From positions 1,488,001 through 1,552,000 of the forward strand of contig NZ_CP101464.1 in the NCBI RefSeq assembly GCF_024362365.1: DNA of 64,000 nt, read 5' to 3'. The stretch is from Janibacter sp. CX7 (GTDB lineage Bacteria > Actinomycetota > Actinomycetes > Actinomycetales > Dermatophilaceae). The number at the start of each line of letters is the position of its first letter. Position 1 is the first letter of the stretch. Below, piece after piece: positions 17,254-25,325 of the stretch. The notes under the pieces were generated by a model. The model was not told the DNA's origin. It ran no database searches and was given only the letters and a program-made list of their open reading frames with translations. A program made the position numbers and the translations under genes.

Positions 17254-18602
17254 TCAGTAGCTGCCGACGAACTGGGTCCATCCGGGGTACAGCTCGGCGC
17301 CGTCGGACACCAGGATCTTGCGGTCCGCGGCCTTGCGCAGGTCGAGCGGGCGGCCCAGCTTGAAGCTGTAGATGCGGATGACCGAGCGACCGCCCCCGCC
17401 GCTCAGGCCCGCCCGCAACCCGTGGTCGGTCTTGCCGCTCATGGCGATCGTCGTGGTGGAGATGATGTTGTGCGGGGGGCCGTAGACGGCCACGTACCCG
17501 GCCCGGTCCACGCCCAACCCGGTGACCCCGGTGCACAGGTGATGTCGGTTGCCGTAGGCGAGCGCGTCGGCAGACGTCTCCGAGAAGCGGATGCGACACC
17601 CGCGCTGAACGAGGGCGATGGGTTCGACGGAGCCGTCCATGAAGGGTCCGTATGCGTGCGCTGCGGGCGTCGTCACGGCATTGGACACTCCCGGTCGCTG
17701 GGTCGTCTTGGTCCAGGAGAGCCACACGTTCGCGGTGCTGCCGACCACTCGCGCCTAGTCCTGCAGCTGCCGCAGGTCGAGCCGCCGACGCAGACGGGAG
17801 TCGAAGATGCTCACCGTCTGACCGACGGGGTCGCGGACACGCCGGTGACCAGACCGCGGGTGGCGAGCGTCTCGTCGGGGTCCGCCTGGGCGTTGACGAC
17901 CGCTCCACGCTGCTCGGTCGACGAGACGACCTGCAGGTCACCGGTGGATGACAGGCGCACGGACGAGACCCCGATGCATCGGTGCGACGAGTTGGCGTGG
18001 ACGCGCGGGGTCTCGCTGTCGAAGCGGATGACGCATCCGCCCGCGATCGTCGTCTCCGACGTCGCCGTGCGGTCACGGTAGGGGCCGAGCGCGTCGTACC
18101 CCGGGTCCTTGAGCAGGGACGCCGCGGTCGTCCCGGACGGTGTCACCTTGACCCAGCCGATGACCAGGTCGGCGCCGACCACCCTCCGCCGCTGCGTGGT
18201 GCTGCGCAGGCTGATCCGGCTCTTGTCCCGGGCGTCGTAGAACCTCACGGTGACGTGCTTGCCGTTGCCCGTGGCACTGGTGTCAATGCCGCGAGCACTG
18301 AGCACGGGGCCGGCCTGCACCATGATCCGCAGCGAGGGATACGGCGCCTGGGGCGTCATCCGCACGATGAGGTCGCCGCGGCTGTCGACCCCGAGCGAGC
18401 TGACGCCCACGCAGGGCCGCCCCGCGGAGCCGACCGGACTCGCGGTCCCGGCCGCGTCGAAGGCGATCCGGCACCCTCCGACGACGTACCGGTCGACCGG
18501 GACGAACTCGTCGTCGATGGCCGCAGCGTTCCCGGACGGGACGAGGAGGACGGCGAGGAGAAGTGCTGACAGGACGGACGCGATCAGCCCGCGGCGAGGC
18601 AT
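17254..18602 (-). pseudogene. Secreted repeat protein of unknown function, apparently broken
   Basis: The first part (18602 to the stop at 17811) encodes a signal peptide (ALLLAVLLVPSG, then AAA) and about 240 mature residues with two related units, each with GGCxIxFD, a second Cys in xCxGVSS, and a beta-rich GDL strand. The second part (17748-17254) contains a third unit (RGCRIRF, then CTGVTGLGVD) but no signal. Between them, a second frame gives VSIFDSRLRRRLDL, which aligns with VRFYDARDKSRISL of unit one, and then hits TAG at 17755-17757. One frameshift near 17820-17840 plus this stop would explain both pieces as one former gene. A TTG at 18611 is an alternative start. Function not recognised; the repeated Cys pairs suggest extracytoplasmic disulfides. 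Confidence 0.6.
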
Positions 18603-18767
18603 GATGAGCAAGGTGACCCCCGGTGACCAGCCCGGGCTTCCCCTCCGGGCAAGGCACGCACACTGCGTGCGGGGGAAAACCTAGCGCACCGTGCCGCGCC
18701 GTGGGCGAGGCGGACGTCCGTGCATTTCCGCGGCGGTTCCGACCGGGGCACACCGCGTGGCCTGCGC

Positions 18768-19826
18768 TCAGTCGCCGTCGGTGCGCCCGTGCCCCCTGCG
18801 GCGCAGTGCTCGCGCATCCCGGACGTCCGCCTCGTGCTTGTCCTTCTTCTTGTCGATGCCGGTCGTGTCCCGCCGAGGCAGCTGGATCTCGTCCTCGGCG
18901 GGCATGCCGGCCTGCAGCTCCCGCCCACGCTCGAGCTCGGCGTCGAGCTCAGCACCGAAGAGCAGGGCGAGGTTGGTCAGCCACAGCCACAGCAGGAAGA
19001 CGATGACGCCGGCCATCGATCCATAGGTCTTGTTGTAGGAGCCGAAGTTCGCCACGTAGATGCCGAAGGCCACGGACGCGAGCACCCACACGAGGATCGC
19101 CACGAGCGCGCCGGGGCTCATCCACCTGATCTTCGGCTGGCGCACGTTCGGCGTCGACCAGTACAGCAGCGCGACGATGACGACCACGGCGAGGAGGAGG
19201 ACCGGCCACTTGGCGATCTGCCAGACCGTGACGGCACTCGACCCGAGCCCCAGCAACGAGCCGATCGACTCCGCGACCGGTCCCGAGACGACCAGTGCCA
19301 CGAGCACGGCGGCCACCAGGACGAGAAGCACCGCGGTGACGAGGAGCATCAGCGGGCGCAGCTTCCAGACCGGCCGGCCCTCGGTGACGCCGTAGATCCT
19401 GTTCATCGCCCGGGAGAAGGCGTTCACATATCCCGATGCCGACCACAGGGCACCGGCGAGGCCGAGCACCAAGGCCAAGCCGGCGCCGGTGCCCTGGGCC
19501 AGTGAGGTGAGGACCGGCTCGAGGGTGTCCGCCACGGAGGCTCCCGCCGTGTCCCGCAGGACGCCGAGGACCGTGTCGACCGTCTGCGGCCCCTGCCCGA
19601 CGAGGCCCACGAGTGAGACGAGCGCGATGAATGCCGGGAAGAGTGCCACGACGGCGTAGTACGTCAGTGCCGCCGCGAGGTCCGTGCACTCGTCCGCGGA
19701 GAACTCCCGCGCCGTCCGGCGCAGCACGTGGCGCAGCGTGGGCTTCTCGAGGTCGGTCGGCCCGTCCGGCGCGCGGGAGTCCTCCGAGTGCGGTGCTGGA
19801 CCGCTGCGGTCAGCTCGTCCGGTCAT
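18768..19826 (-). CDS. YihY/BrkB family membrane protein
   Basis: A 352-residue protein with six main hydrophobic segments and the family core DLAAALTYYAVVALFPA, LGLAGALWSASGYVNAFSRAMNR and SYNKTYGSMAGVIVFLLWLWLTN. The N- and C-terminal tails are charged and cytoplasmic. The family is often misnamed ribonuclease BN; its function is unsettled. The start overlaps the DUF3618 stop (TGATG), so it is the last gene of a coupled four-gene envelope operon. Confidence 0.85.
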   Translation of the reverse strand: MTGRADRSGPAPHSEDSRAPDGPTDLEKPTLRHVLRRTAREFSADECTDLAAALTYYAVVALFPAFIALVSLVGLVGQGPQTVDTVLGVLRDTAGASVADTLEPVLTSLAQGTGAGLALVLGLAGALWSASGYVNAFSRAMNRIYGVTEGRPVWKLRPLMLLVTAVLLVLVAAVLVALVVSGPVAESIGSLLGLGSSAVTVWQIAKWPVLLLAVVVIVALLYWSTPNVRQPKIRWMSPGALVAILVWVLASVAFGIYVANFGSYNKTYGSMAGVIVFLLWLWLTNLALLFGAELDAELERGRELQAGMPAEDEIQLPRRDTTGIDKKKDKHEADVRDARALRRRGHGRTDGD

Positions 19827-20212
19827 CAGAGCCGGTAGCCCCGGTACCGGTGGAGCCGTCTGCCACGTGAACGGACGAGGCGCACGGCGAGCGGCAGCCC
19901 GACGAGCGCGACGGCCGCGGCGACACCCGCTGCCCAGACCTGCGGCAGCGGCTTCCCCTCACGATCGGTCGCGGAGCGCCGCACGTTGGCCACGGCGTGC
20001 TGCACCCGCGCCTTCTGCTCGTCGGCCCCGTGCTTCGCCCGCGTCCTGACGTCGAGCTTTGCGGCGAGTGCGTCGACCGTCTCACCGAGCTCGGCTCGCG
20101 TGGCGGCGGCCTCGCGCTCCAGCTGCTCGACCCCCTCGTCCGGTGACGGATGGTGCTCGTCCGGGACCGCGCGGAGGTCATGGCGGGGTTCCTGCTCGTC
20201 GAAGGTGCTCAC
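19826..20212 (-). CDS. DUF3618 protein
   Basis: A 128-residue protein with the DUF3618 core EREAAATRAELGETVDALAAKLD, predicted helical, then one transmembrane helix near the C-terminus (VWAAGVAAAVALVGLPLAV) and a basic tail. Function unknown. The GTG at 20212 overlaps the upstream stop by 4 nt (GTGA); longer in-frame read-through is a shadow of the holin-like gene. Confidence 0.78.
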   Translation of the reverse strand: MSTFDEQEPRHDLRAVPDEHHPSPDEGVEQLEREAAATRAELGETVDALAAKLDVRTRAKHGADEQKARVQHAVANVRRSATDREGKPLPQVWAAGVAAAVALVGLPLAVRLVRSRGRRLHRYRGYRL

Positions 20213-20658
20213 GGGTGGTTGCCTCCCCTGACCGTGTCGATGTCGGCCTTGACGTTGTGGACGGTGCGCTCGGCGGGCGGTGCCGCCTCGGACACCTGCT
20301 TCTTGCCCACGAGGGCAAGGAGACCGGCGACCGCCAGGAGGACCACGCCGATGACCAACGCGGCCAGCCACAGGGGCATGACGAGGTCGAGGGAGATGAT
20401 GGCGGTCGCGACGAGCGCGGCGACGCCGTACAGCGCGACGAGACCGGCACCTCCGAAGAGTCCCGCTCCCGTCCCGGCCTTCTTCGCGCTCTGCGTCAGC
20501 TCGGCACGAGCGAGCGCCATCTCCTGACGGACGAGCTGCCCGATCTGCTCGGTGGCGTCGGCGACGAGCTGCCCCGTGCTCTCGTGCTGGGTCGGGATGT
20601 CGTCGCGGCCCGCGGCGTGCGAGCCGCTCGCGTGGGTGGGATCAGCCAAGGCCGCCAC
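20209..20658 (-). CDS. Phage-holin-like (actinobacterial holin-X, PF07332 type) membrane protein
   Basis: A 149-residue protein: helical cytoplasmic region GQLVADATEQIGQLVRQEMA then ARAELTQSAKKAG, and two closely spaced transmembrane helices (about 75-96 and 101-124). The holin name is historical; in chromosomal operons with DUF3618 and YtxH genes it is an envelope protein of unknown role, not a lysis gene. The GTG at 20658 overlaps the YtxH gene end by 17 nt; TTG at 20649 is an alternative start. Confidence 0.72.
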   Translation of the reverse strand: MAALADPTHASGSHAAGRDDIPTQHESTGQLVADATEQIGQLVRQEMALARAELTQSAKKAGTGAGLFGGAGLVALYGVAALVATAIISLDLVMPLWLAALVIGVVLLAVAGLLALVGKKQVSEAAPPAERTVHNVKADIDTVRGGNHP

Positions 20659-21007
20659 GTCCCGGGGTGGTGCCGGGGCCCGAGGTGGGCTCGCCCGACC
20701 CGAGACCGCCTGCGCCGGTCCCGGGGGTGGTGCCGACGCCGGTGCCGGGGGAGGCGGTGGTGGTCGTCGTCGGGGTGTCGGTGGAGTCGTTCCCCGCCTT
20801 TTCCTTGACCTTGGCGGTGATCTTGTCCCCCGCCTTGTGCCCCAGGTCCTCGGCGGCCTCCTGGGCCTGACCGGCCTTGCGCTGCACCTTGGGGTCCTTC
20901 CACAGCCGCTTGGCCTGGCCGCTGATCTTGTCGTACTGCTCACGGCCGGCTCGCGTGCCGAACACGTAGCCGATGGCTCCGGCGGCGAGCATCGAGATCT
21001 TGCCCAT
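20642..21007 (-). CDS. YtxH-like small membrane protein
   Basis: A 121-residue protein: a short N-terminal transmembrane segment with MLAAGAIGYVFGTRAGREQY, a helical stretch with VQRKAGQAQEAAEDLGHKAG, and a low-complexity Thr/Gly/Pro tail (about 75-121). The start ATG is fixed by AGGAGG 6 nt upstream, the best ribosome site in this operon. It is the first gene of the YtxH/holin-X/DUF3618/YihY operon, which may respond to envelope or general stress; that is inference from related operons. Confidence 0.75.
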   Translation of the reverse strand: MGKISMLAAGAIGYVFGTRAGREQYDKISGQAKRLWKDPKVQRKAGQAQEAAEDLGHKAGDKITAKVKEKAGNDSTDTPTTTTTASPGTGVGTTPGTGAGGLGSGEPTSGPGTTPGRGGLG

Positions 21008-21130
21008 GACAACCTCCTGGGTTGAGTCGTGCGGTTGGTTCATCTGGCTACCCGCTGACCGGGGGACCAAACACGTCCACGCATCGAGGCGGCGGCAGTC
21101 GCAGGCGTGCGGGCGACTACATTCCGCTCC

Positions 21131-21742
21131 ATGAGCGACCTCTCCCGTCCCGTCATCGGAGTCCTCGCGGTCCAGGGCGACGTCCGGGAGCACCGAGCCG
21201 CCCTCGAGGAGGCCGGCGCAGCGACGCTGCCGGTACGTCGACCGGAGGAGCTGGCGACGGTGGACGCGCTCGTGCTCCCCGGAGGGGAGTCGACGACCAT
21301 CGACAAGCTCACCCGCACCTTCGGCCTGCGTGCCCCCCTTCGCTCCCGCATCGCCGACGGGATGCCGGTCTACGGCAGCTGCGCCGGGATGATCCTGCTC
21401 GCCGACCGCCTGCTCGACGGGCACCCGCAGCAGCAGACGCTCGGCGGGCTCGACATCACGGTGCGGCGCAATGCCTTCGGCCGCCAGGTCGACTCCTACG
21501 AGACCGATCTCGAGGTGGCCGACATCGCCGGCGGGCCGGTCCGCGCCGTCTTCATCCGGGCTCCCTGGGTGGAGCAGGCCGGCGACGGCGTCGAGGTGCT
21601 CGCCGGCGTGGAGGCGAAGGGGGAGACCCGTCCGGTCGTCGTGCGGCAGGGCCACCTGCTCGCCACGAGCTTCCACCCCGAGGTGACCGGGGACCACCGC
21701 GTCCACGCGCTCTTCGTCGAGATGGTGCGGCGCGCCGCGTAG
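21131..21742 (+). CDS. pdxT: Pyridoxal 5'-phosphate synthase glutaminase subunit
   Basis: A 203-residue class I glutamine amidotransferase with the nucleophile Cys 84 in GSCAGMI, the PGGEST motif at 50-55 and the His/Glu pair of the HPE motif (182, 184). It hydrolyses glutamine and channels ammonia to PdxS. It is separated from pdxS by four intact genes and one broken gene, all on the other strand, so it needs its own promoter. yebC follows after 43 nt. Confidence 0.95.
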   Translation: MSDLSRPVIGVLAVQGDVREHRAALEEAGAATLPVRRPEELATVDALVLPGGESTTIDKLTRTFGLRAPLRSRIADGMPVYGSCAGMILLADRLLDGHPQQQTLGGLDITVRRNAFGRQVDSYETDLEVADIAGGPVRAVFIRAPWVEQAGDGVEVLAGVEAKGETRPVVVRQGHLLATSFHPEVTGDHRVHALFVEMVRRAA

Positions 21743-21785
21743 GATCGACCCTCGGACCACCTGCCAGCCACAACGAGGAGACAAC

Positions 21786-22547
21786 GTGTCCGGCCACTCC
21801 AAGTGGGCAACCACGAAGCACAAGAAGGCGGCGATCGACGCCAAGCGCGGCAAGCTCTTCGCCAAGTTGATCAAGAACATCGAGGTCGCGGCGCGCACCG
21901 GTGGCGGCGACCCCACCGGCAACCCCACGCTCTACGACGCGATCCAGAAGGCGAAGAAGAGCTCGGTCCCCAACGACAACATCGACCGCGCCGTCAAGCG
22001 CGGCTCGGGCGCCGAGGCCGGTGGCGCCGACTGGGAGAACATCACCTACGAGGGCTACGCCCCCGGCGGTGTCGCCATCCTCATCGAGTGCCTGACCGAC
22101 AACAAGAACCGCGCCGCCACCGAGGTGCGCACGGCCCTGTCGCGCAACGGCGGCAACCTCGCCGACCCCAACTCGGTGGCCTACCTCTTCAACCGCAAGG
22201 GCGTCGTCATGGTGCCCAAGGCGGAGAAGAGCGAGGACGACCTGCTCGAGATCGTGCTCGAGGCCGGCGCCGAGGAGATCAACGACTTCGGCGACTCGTG
22301 GCAGATCGTGTCCGAGGCGACCGACTTCGTCGCCGTCCGCACGGCGCTCCAGGAGGCCGGGGTCGACTACGACTCGGCCGAGGCCTCCTTCCTGCCGAGC
22401 ATGCAGGTGCCCCTCGACAAGGAGGGCGCCAAGAAGATGATCCGCGTCGTCGAGGCCCTCGAGGACAGCGACGACGTCCAGGACGTCTTCACCAACGGCG
22501 ACATCTCCGACGAGGTCCTCGCCCAGCTCGAGGCCGACGAGTCCTGA
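21786..22547 (+). CDS. yebC: YebC/PmpR family protein
   Basis: A 253-residue YebC-family protein starting [24 protein letters not shown], the family signature, with the central [17 protein letters not shown]. Members act as transcription regulators or as translation factors relieving ribosome stalling at proline runs. GTG at 21786 follows GAGGAG. It lies in the pdxT-yebC-ruvCAB order conserved in actinobacteria. Confidence 0.95.
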   Translation: MSGHSKWATTKHKKAAIDAKRGKLFAKLIKNIEVAARTGGGDPTGNPTLYDAIQKAKKSSVPNDNIDRAVKRGSGAEAGGADWENITYEGYAPGGVAILIECLTDNKNRAATEVRTALSRNGGNLADPNSVAYLFNRKGVVMVPKAEKSEDDLLEIVLEAGAEEINDFGDSWQIVSEATDFVAVRTALQEAGVDYDSAEASFLPSMQVPLDKEGAKKMIRVVEALEDSDDVQDVFTNGDISDEVLAQLEADES

Positions 22548-22553
22548 GCCCGG

Positions 22554-22586
22554 CGTGTCGGCGGCGCCCGGTGCGCCGCCGACACG
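22554..22586 (+). terminator. Hairpin between yebC and ruvC
   Basis: A perfect 14-bp stem (22554-22567 with 22573-22586) with a 5-nt loop, 6 nt after the yebC stop. It has no T-run. It probably ends or attenuates the pdxT-yebC transcript before ruvCAB. Confidence 0.7.
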
Positions 22587-22632
22587 TAGTCTCGACCAGA
22601 ACAGGTGTTCGAGTCGATCCGGGAGGCCGCAG

Positions 22633-23166
22633 GTGCGAGTGCTCGGCGTGGACCCCGGGTTGACCCGGTGCGGTCTCGGCGTCGTCGAAGGGGAGGCCCG
22701 TGCCCTGCGCATGGTGGCCGTCGGTGTCGTGCGCACCTCGGCGGACCGCTCCACCGGTGACCGACTGGCCTACGTCCAGGACGAGCTCGACGCCTGGCTC
22801 GACCGCTTCGAGCCCGACGCGATCGCGCTCGAGCGCGTCTACGCCGCCGACCACGTGCCGACCGTCATGACGACGGCACAGGTGAGCGGGCTGGTCCACC
22901 TCGCCGGGGCCCGCCGCGGGCTGCCGGTCACCCTGCACACGCCCACCGAGGTCAAGGCGGCCGTCTCCGGCTCCGGCCGGGCAGACAAGGCACAGATCAC
23001 GACGATGGTCACCCGCATCCTCTCCCTGACCGAGGCCCCCCGGCCGGCCGACGCGGCCGACGCCCTGGCGCTCGCGATCTGCCACCAGTGGCGCGGGGCC
23101 GGTGCCGCCCGCCGCGAGCTCGCCGCCGCGAGCGAGCGGGCCCGCCTGAGGTCGGTCGCCCGATGA
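22633..23166 (+). CDS. ruvC: Crossover junction endodeoxyribonuclease RuvC
   Basis: A 177-residue RNase H-fold resolvase. Catalytic acidic residues are visible in [11 protein letters not shown] (Asp 6), IALERVY (Glu) and [11 protein letters not shown] near residue 140. It cleaves Holliday junctions processed by RuvAB. GTG at 22633 follows GGGAGG. The stop overlaps the ruvA ATG (ATGA). Confidence 0.95.
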   Translation: MRVLGVDPGLTRCGLGVVEGEARALRMVAVGVVRTSADRSTGDRLAYVQDELDAWLDRFEPDAIALERVYAADHVPTVMTTAQVSGLVHLAGARRGLPVTLHTPTEVKAAVSGSGRADKAQITTMVTRILSLTEAPRPADAADALALAICHQWRGAGAARRELAAASERARLRSVAR

Positions 23167-23759
23167 TCGCCTCCGTCACCGGCACCGCCCAGCACGTCGG
23201 CCTCGACCGGGTCGTCGTCGACGTCCACGGCATCGGGCTGCTCGTGCACACCCCGCCGGCGGTGGCCGCCGCGACCCGGGTGGGCCAGCCGGTCGAGCTC
23301 GCGACGAGCATGATCGTGCGCGAGGACTCGATGACCCTCTACGGCTTCGCCGAGGCCTCCGAGCGCGACACCTTCGACCTCGCGCAGACCGTCACCGGCG
23401 TGGGCCCGCGCGTCGCCATGGCGCTGCTGTCGGTGCTCAGCCCCCAGGAGCTCGCCGCCGCCGTCGCCGCGGACGACATCGCCACGCTGACCAAGGTCCC
23501 CGGCATCGGCAAGAAGGGCGCCGAGCGCATCGCCCTCGAGCTGCGGGGCAAGCTGCCGGAGGTGCCCGGGGCCGCCGCCGCGGGTGCCGCCGGGGGAGCG
23601 ACGGCCGCGCCCTGGCAGGACCAGGTCATCGAGGCGCTCGTGGGTCTGGGTTACTCCGCGAAGCAGTCCGCGGACGCGGTGGCCAAGGTCGCCGACGAGC
23701 ACGGTGACGGTGGCGTCTCCAGCGTCCTGAGGGCCGCCCTGCAGGTGCTCGCCCGGTGA
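23163..23759 (+). CDS. ruvA: Holliday junction branch migration protein RuvA
   Basis: A 198-residue protein with the N-terminal OB fold ([20 protein letters not shown]), two helix-hairpin-helix motifs ([16 protein letters not shown] and [16 protein letters not shown]), an Ala/Gly linker and a C-terminal RuvB-binding domain ending VLRAALQVL. It binds four-way junctions and loads RuvB. It overlaps ruvC and ruvB by 4 nt each. Confidence 0.95.
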   Translation: MIASVTGTAQHVGLDRVVVDVHGIGLLVHTPPAVAAATRVGQPVELATSMIVREDSMTLYGFAEASERDTFDLAQTVTGVGPRVAMALLSVLSPQELAAAVAADDIATLTKVPGIGKKGAERIALELRGKLPEVPGAAAAGAAGGATAAPWQDQVIEALVGLGYSAKQSADAVAKVADEHGDGGVSSVLRAALQVLAR

Positions 23760-24879
23760 GCGGCTTCAGCTCCGAGATGCGGGTCGCCGACGACGAGGAC
23801 CCCCGGGCCTCCGACGGTTCCTACGACGCAACCGCCCGCGTCGTCGACGCCGGCGGCACCGACGACGACACCACCGTCGAGGCGGCGCTGCGACCGCGAC
23901 GGCTCGACGAGTTCCCCGGCCAGCCCAAGGTGCGCGACCAGCTCGGTCTCGTGCTCGAGGCCGCGCGCCGCCGCGGCGCCCCGCCCGACCACGTGCTCCT
24001 GTCCGGTCCGCCCGGCCTGGGCAAGACGACCCTGGCGATGATCGTCGCCGCCGAGCTCGAGCAGCCGATCCGGGTGACCTCCGGCCCCGCGATCCAGCAC
24101 GCCGGCGACCTCGCGTCCGTCCTGAGCTCGCTGTCGGAGGGGGAGGTGCTCTTCCTCGACGAGATCCACCGCATGTCCCGCCCCGCCGAGGAGATGCTCT
24201 ACCTCGCGATGGAGGACTTCCGCGTCGACGTCGTCGTCGGCAAGGGCCCGGGGGCCACGGCGATCCCGCTCGAGCTGCCCCCCTTCACCGTCGTCGGGGC
24301 GACGACCCGGGCCGGCCTGCTGCCGGCGCCGCTGCGCGACCGCTTCGGCTTCACCGGTCACCTCGACTTCTACGAGGTCGCCGACCTCGAGCGCATCCTC
24401 GCCCGCAGCGCCCGGCTGCTCGGCGTCACCGCCGACGACGCCTCGCTCGCCGAGATCGCGATGCGCTCCCGCGGCACCCCCGCATCGCCAACCGACTCCT
24501 GCGCCGGGTGCGCGACTGGGCCCAGGTGCACGGCACCGGGCAGGTCGACGTCGACGCCGCCCGGGCCGCGCTGGCGCTCTTCGACGTCGACGAGGCCGGG
24601 CTCGACCGCCTCGACCGGGCCGTGCTCGACGCGCTGTGCCGCCGCTTCGGGGGCGGGCCGGTCGGCCTGTCGACCCTCGCCGTCGCCGTCGGCGAGGAGA
24701 CCGACACCGTCGAGACCGTCGCCGAGCCCTATCTCGTGCGGCAGGGCTACATCGTGCGCAGCCCGCGCGGACGGATGGCCACGCCGGCGGCCTGGGCCCA
24801 CCTCGGCCTCACCCCGCCAGCGGGGGAGCAGGGGGCTCTCCCCTTCGCCGAGCGGCCGGACACCGGCCGTCTCGGCTGA
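23756..24879 (+). pseudogene. ruvB: RuvB Holliday junction helicase, interrupted by a -1 frameshift
   Basis: The first 241 codons are normal RuvB: Walker [10 protein letters not shown], Walker B LFLDEIHR, sensor GATTRAG and the arginine-finger region LRDRFGF. At the run of five C at 24477-24481 the frame changes: reading ACCCCCGCATC destroys the expected [15 protein letters not shown], which reappears in the -1 frame and continues to a TGA at 24877-24879 ([20 protein letters not shown], then [13 protein letters not shown]). Restoring one G (CCCCGCGC) would give a 374-residue protein. No other lesion is visible. It is either a recent mutation or a sequence error in a GC-rich run; as written, the winged-helix domain is lost. 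Confidence 0.85.
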
Positions 24880-24912
24880 CGTCACACGGAACCAGATCGC
24901 CCGCCGTGTCTG

Positions 24913-24972
24913 TTGGTGAGGGCGCAGGTGCCTGACCTAGACTCTGCCACTGGCTCGGGCGACCCCGAGCCA
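24913..24972 (+). promoter_or_regulatory. Probable promoter and hairpin upstream of yajC
   Basis: A TTGGTG (24913-24918) and TAGACT (24938-24943) pair with 19-nt spacing resembles a sigma-70-type promoter, followed by a 9-bp perfect stem (24951-24959 with 24964-24972, 4-nt loop) about where the transcript would begin. The yajC start is 50 nt further on. Confidence 0.4.
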
Positions 24973-25021
24973 CTGCGACGTCACCTCGACCGACCAGTCC
25001 CGACCCAGGAAGTCCGCACTC

Positions 25022-25324
25022 ATGAACCAAGGCTCGCAGACCGCCAGCCTGATCCTGCTGATCCTCCCGCTGATCCTCATCGGATTCATGCTCTGGAGCG
25101 CGCGGCGACGGCAGAAGACCATGGCGGACTTCTCTGCCTCCCTGCAGGTCGGGGAAGAGGTCGTGACGACCTCGGGCATCTTCGGGCGGATCACCGAGGT
25201 CGAGGACGACCGGGTGCGCCTCGAGGCCGCCCCGGGCATCGTGCTCACCCTCGACCGACGCGCCATCGGTGCCAAGGTCGCGCCGGGCGGGGACGTCACC
25301 ACCGACACCGACGGGCGGGACTGA
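25022..25324 (+). CDS. yajC: Preprotein translocase subunit YajC
   Basis: A 100-residue protein with one N-terminal transmembrane helix (residues 9-25), the following RRRQKTMADFSASLQVGEEV and TTSGIFGRI core, and a short hydrophilic tail. YajC associates with SecDF and the SecYEG translocon. It is followed by secD after one base, in the usual yajC-secD-secF order. Confidence 0.93.
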   Translation: MNQGSQTASLILLILPLILIGFMLWSARRRQKTMADFSASLQVGEEVVTTSGIFGRITEVEDDRVRLEAAPGIVLTLDRRAIGAKVAPGGDVTTDTDGRD

Positions 25325-25325
25325 C

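Noticed and set aside
20209..20658. Prophage indicated by a holin-like gene
   Set aside because: No endolysin, structural or integrase genes lie nearby; the gene sits in a chromosomal membrane-protein operon common in actinobacteria.
24470..24510. Programmed frameshift in ruvB
   Set aside because: There is no slippery heptamer with a downstream structure of the known kind, and RuvB is not known to use frameshifting; a missing base explains it better.
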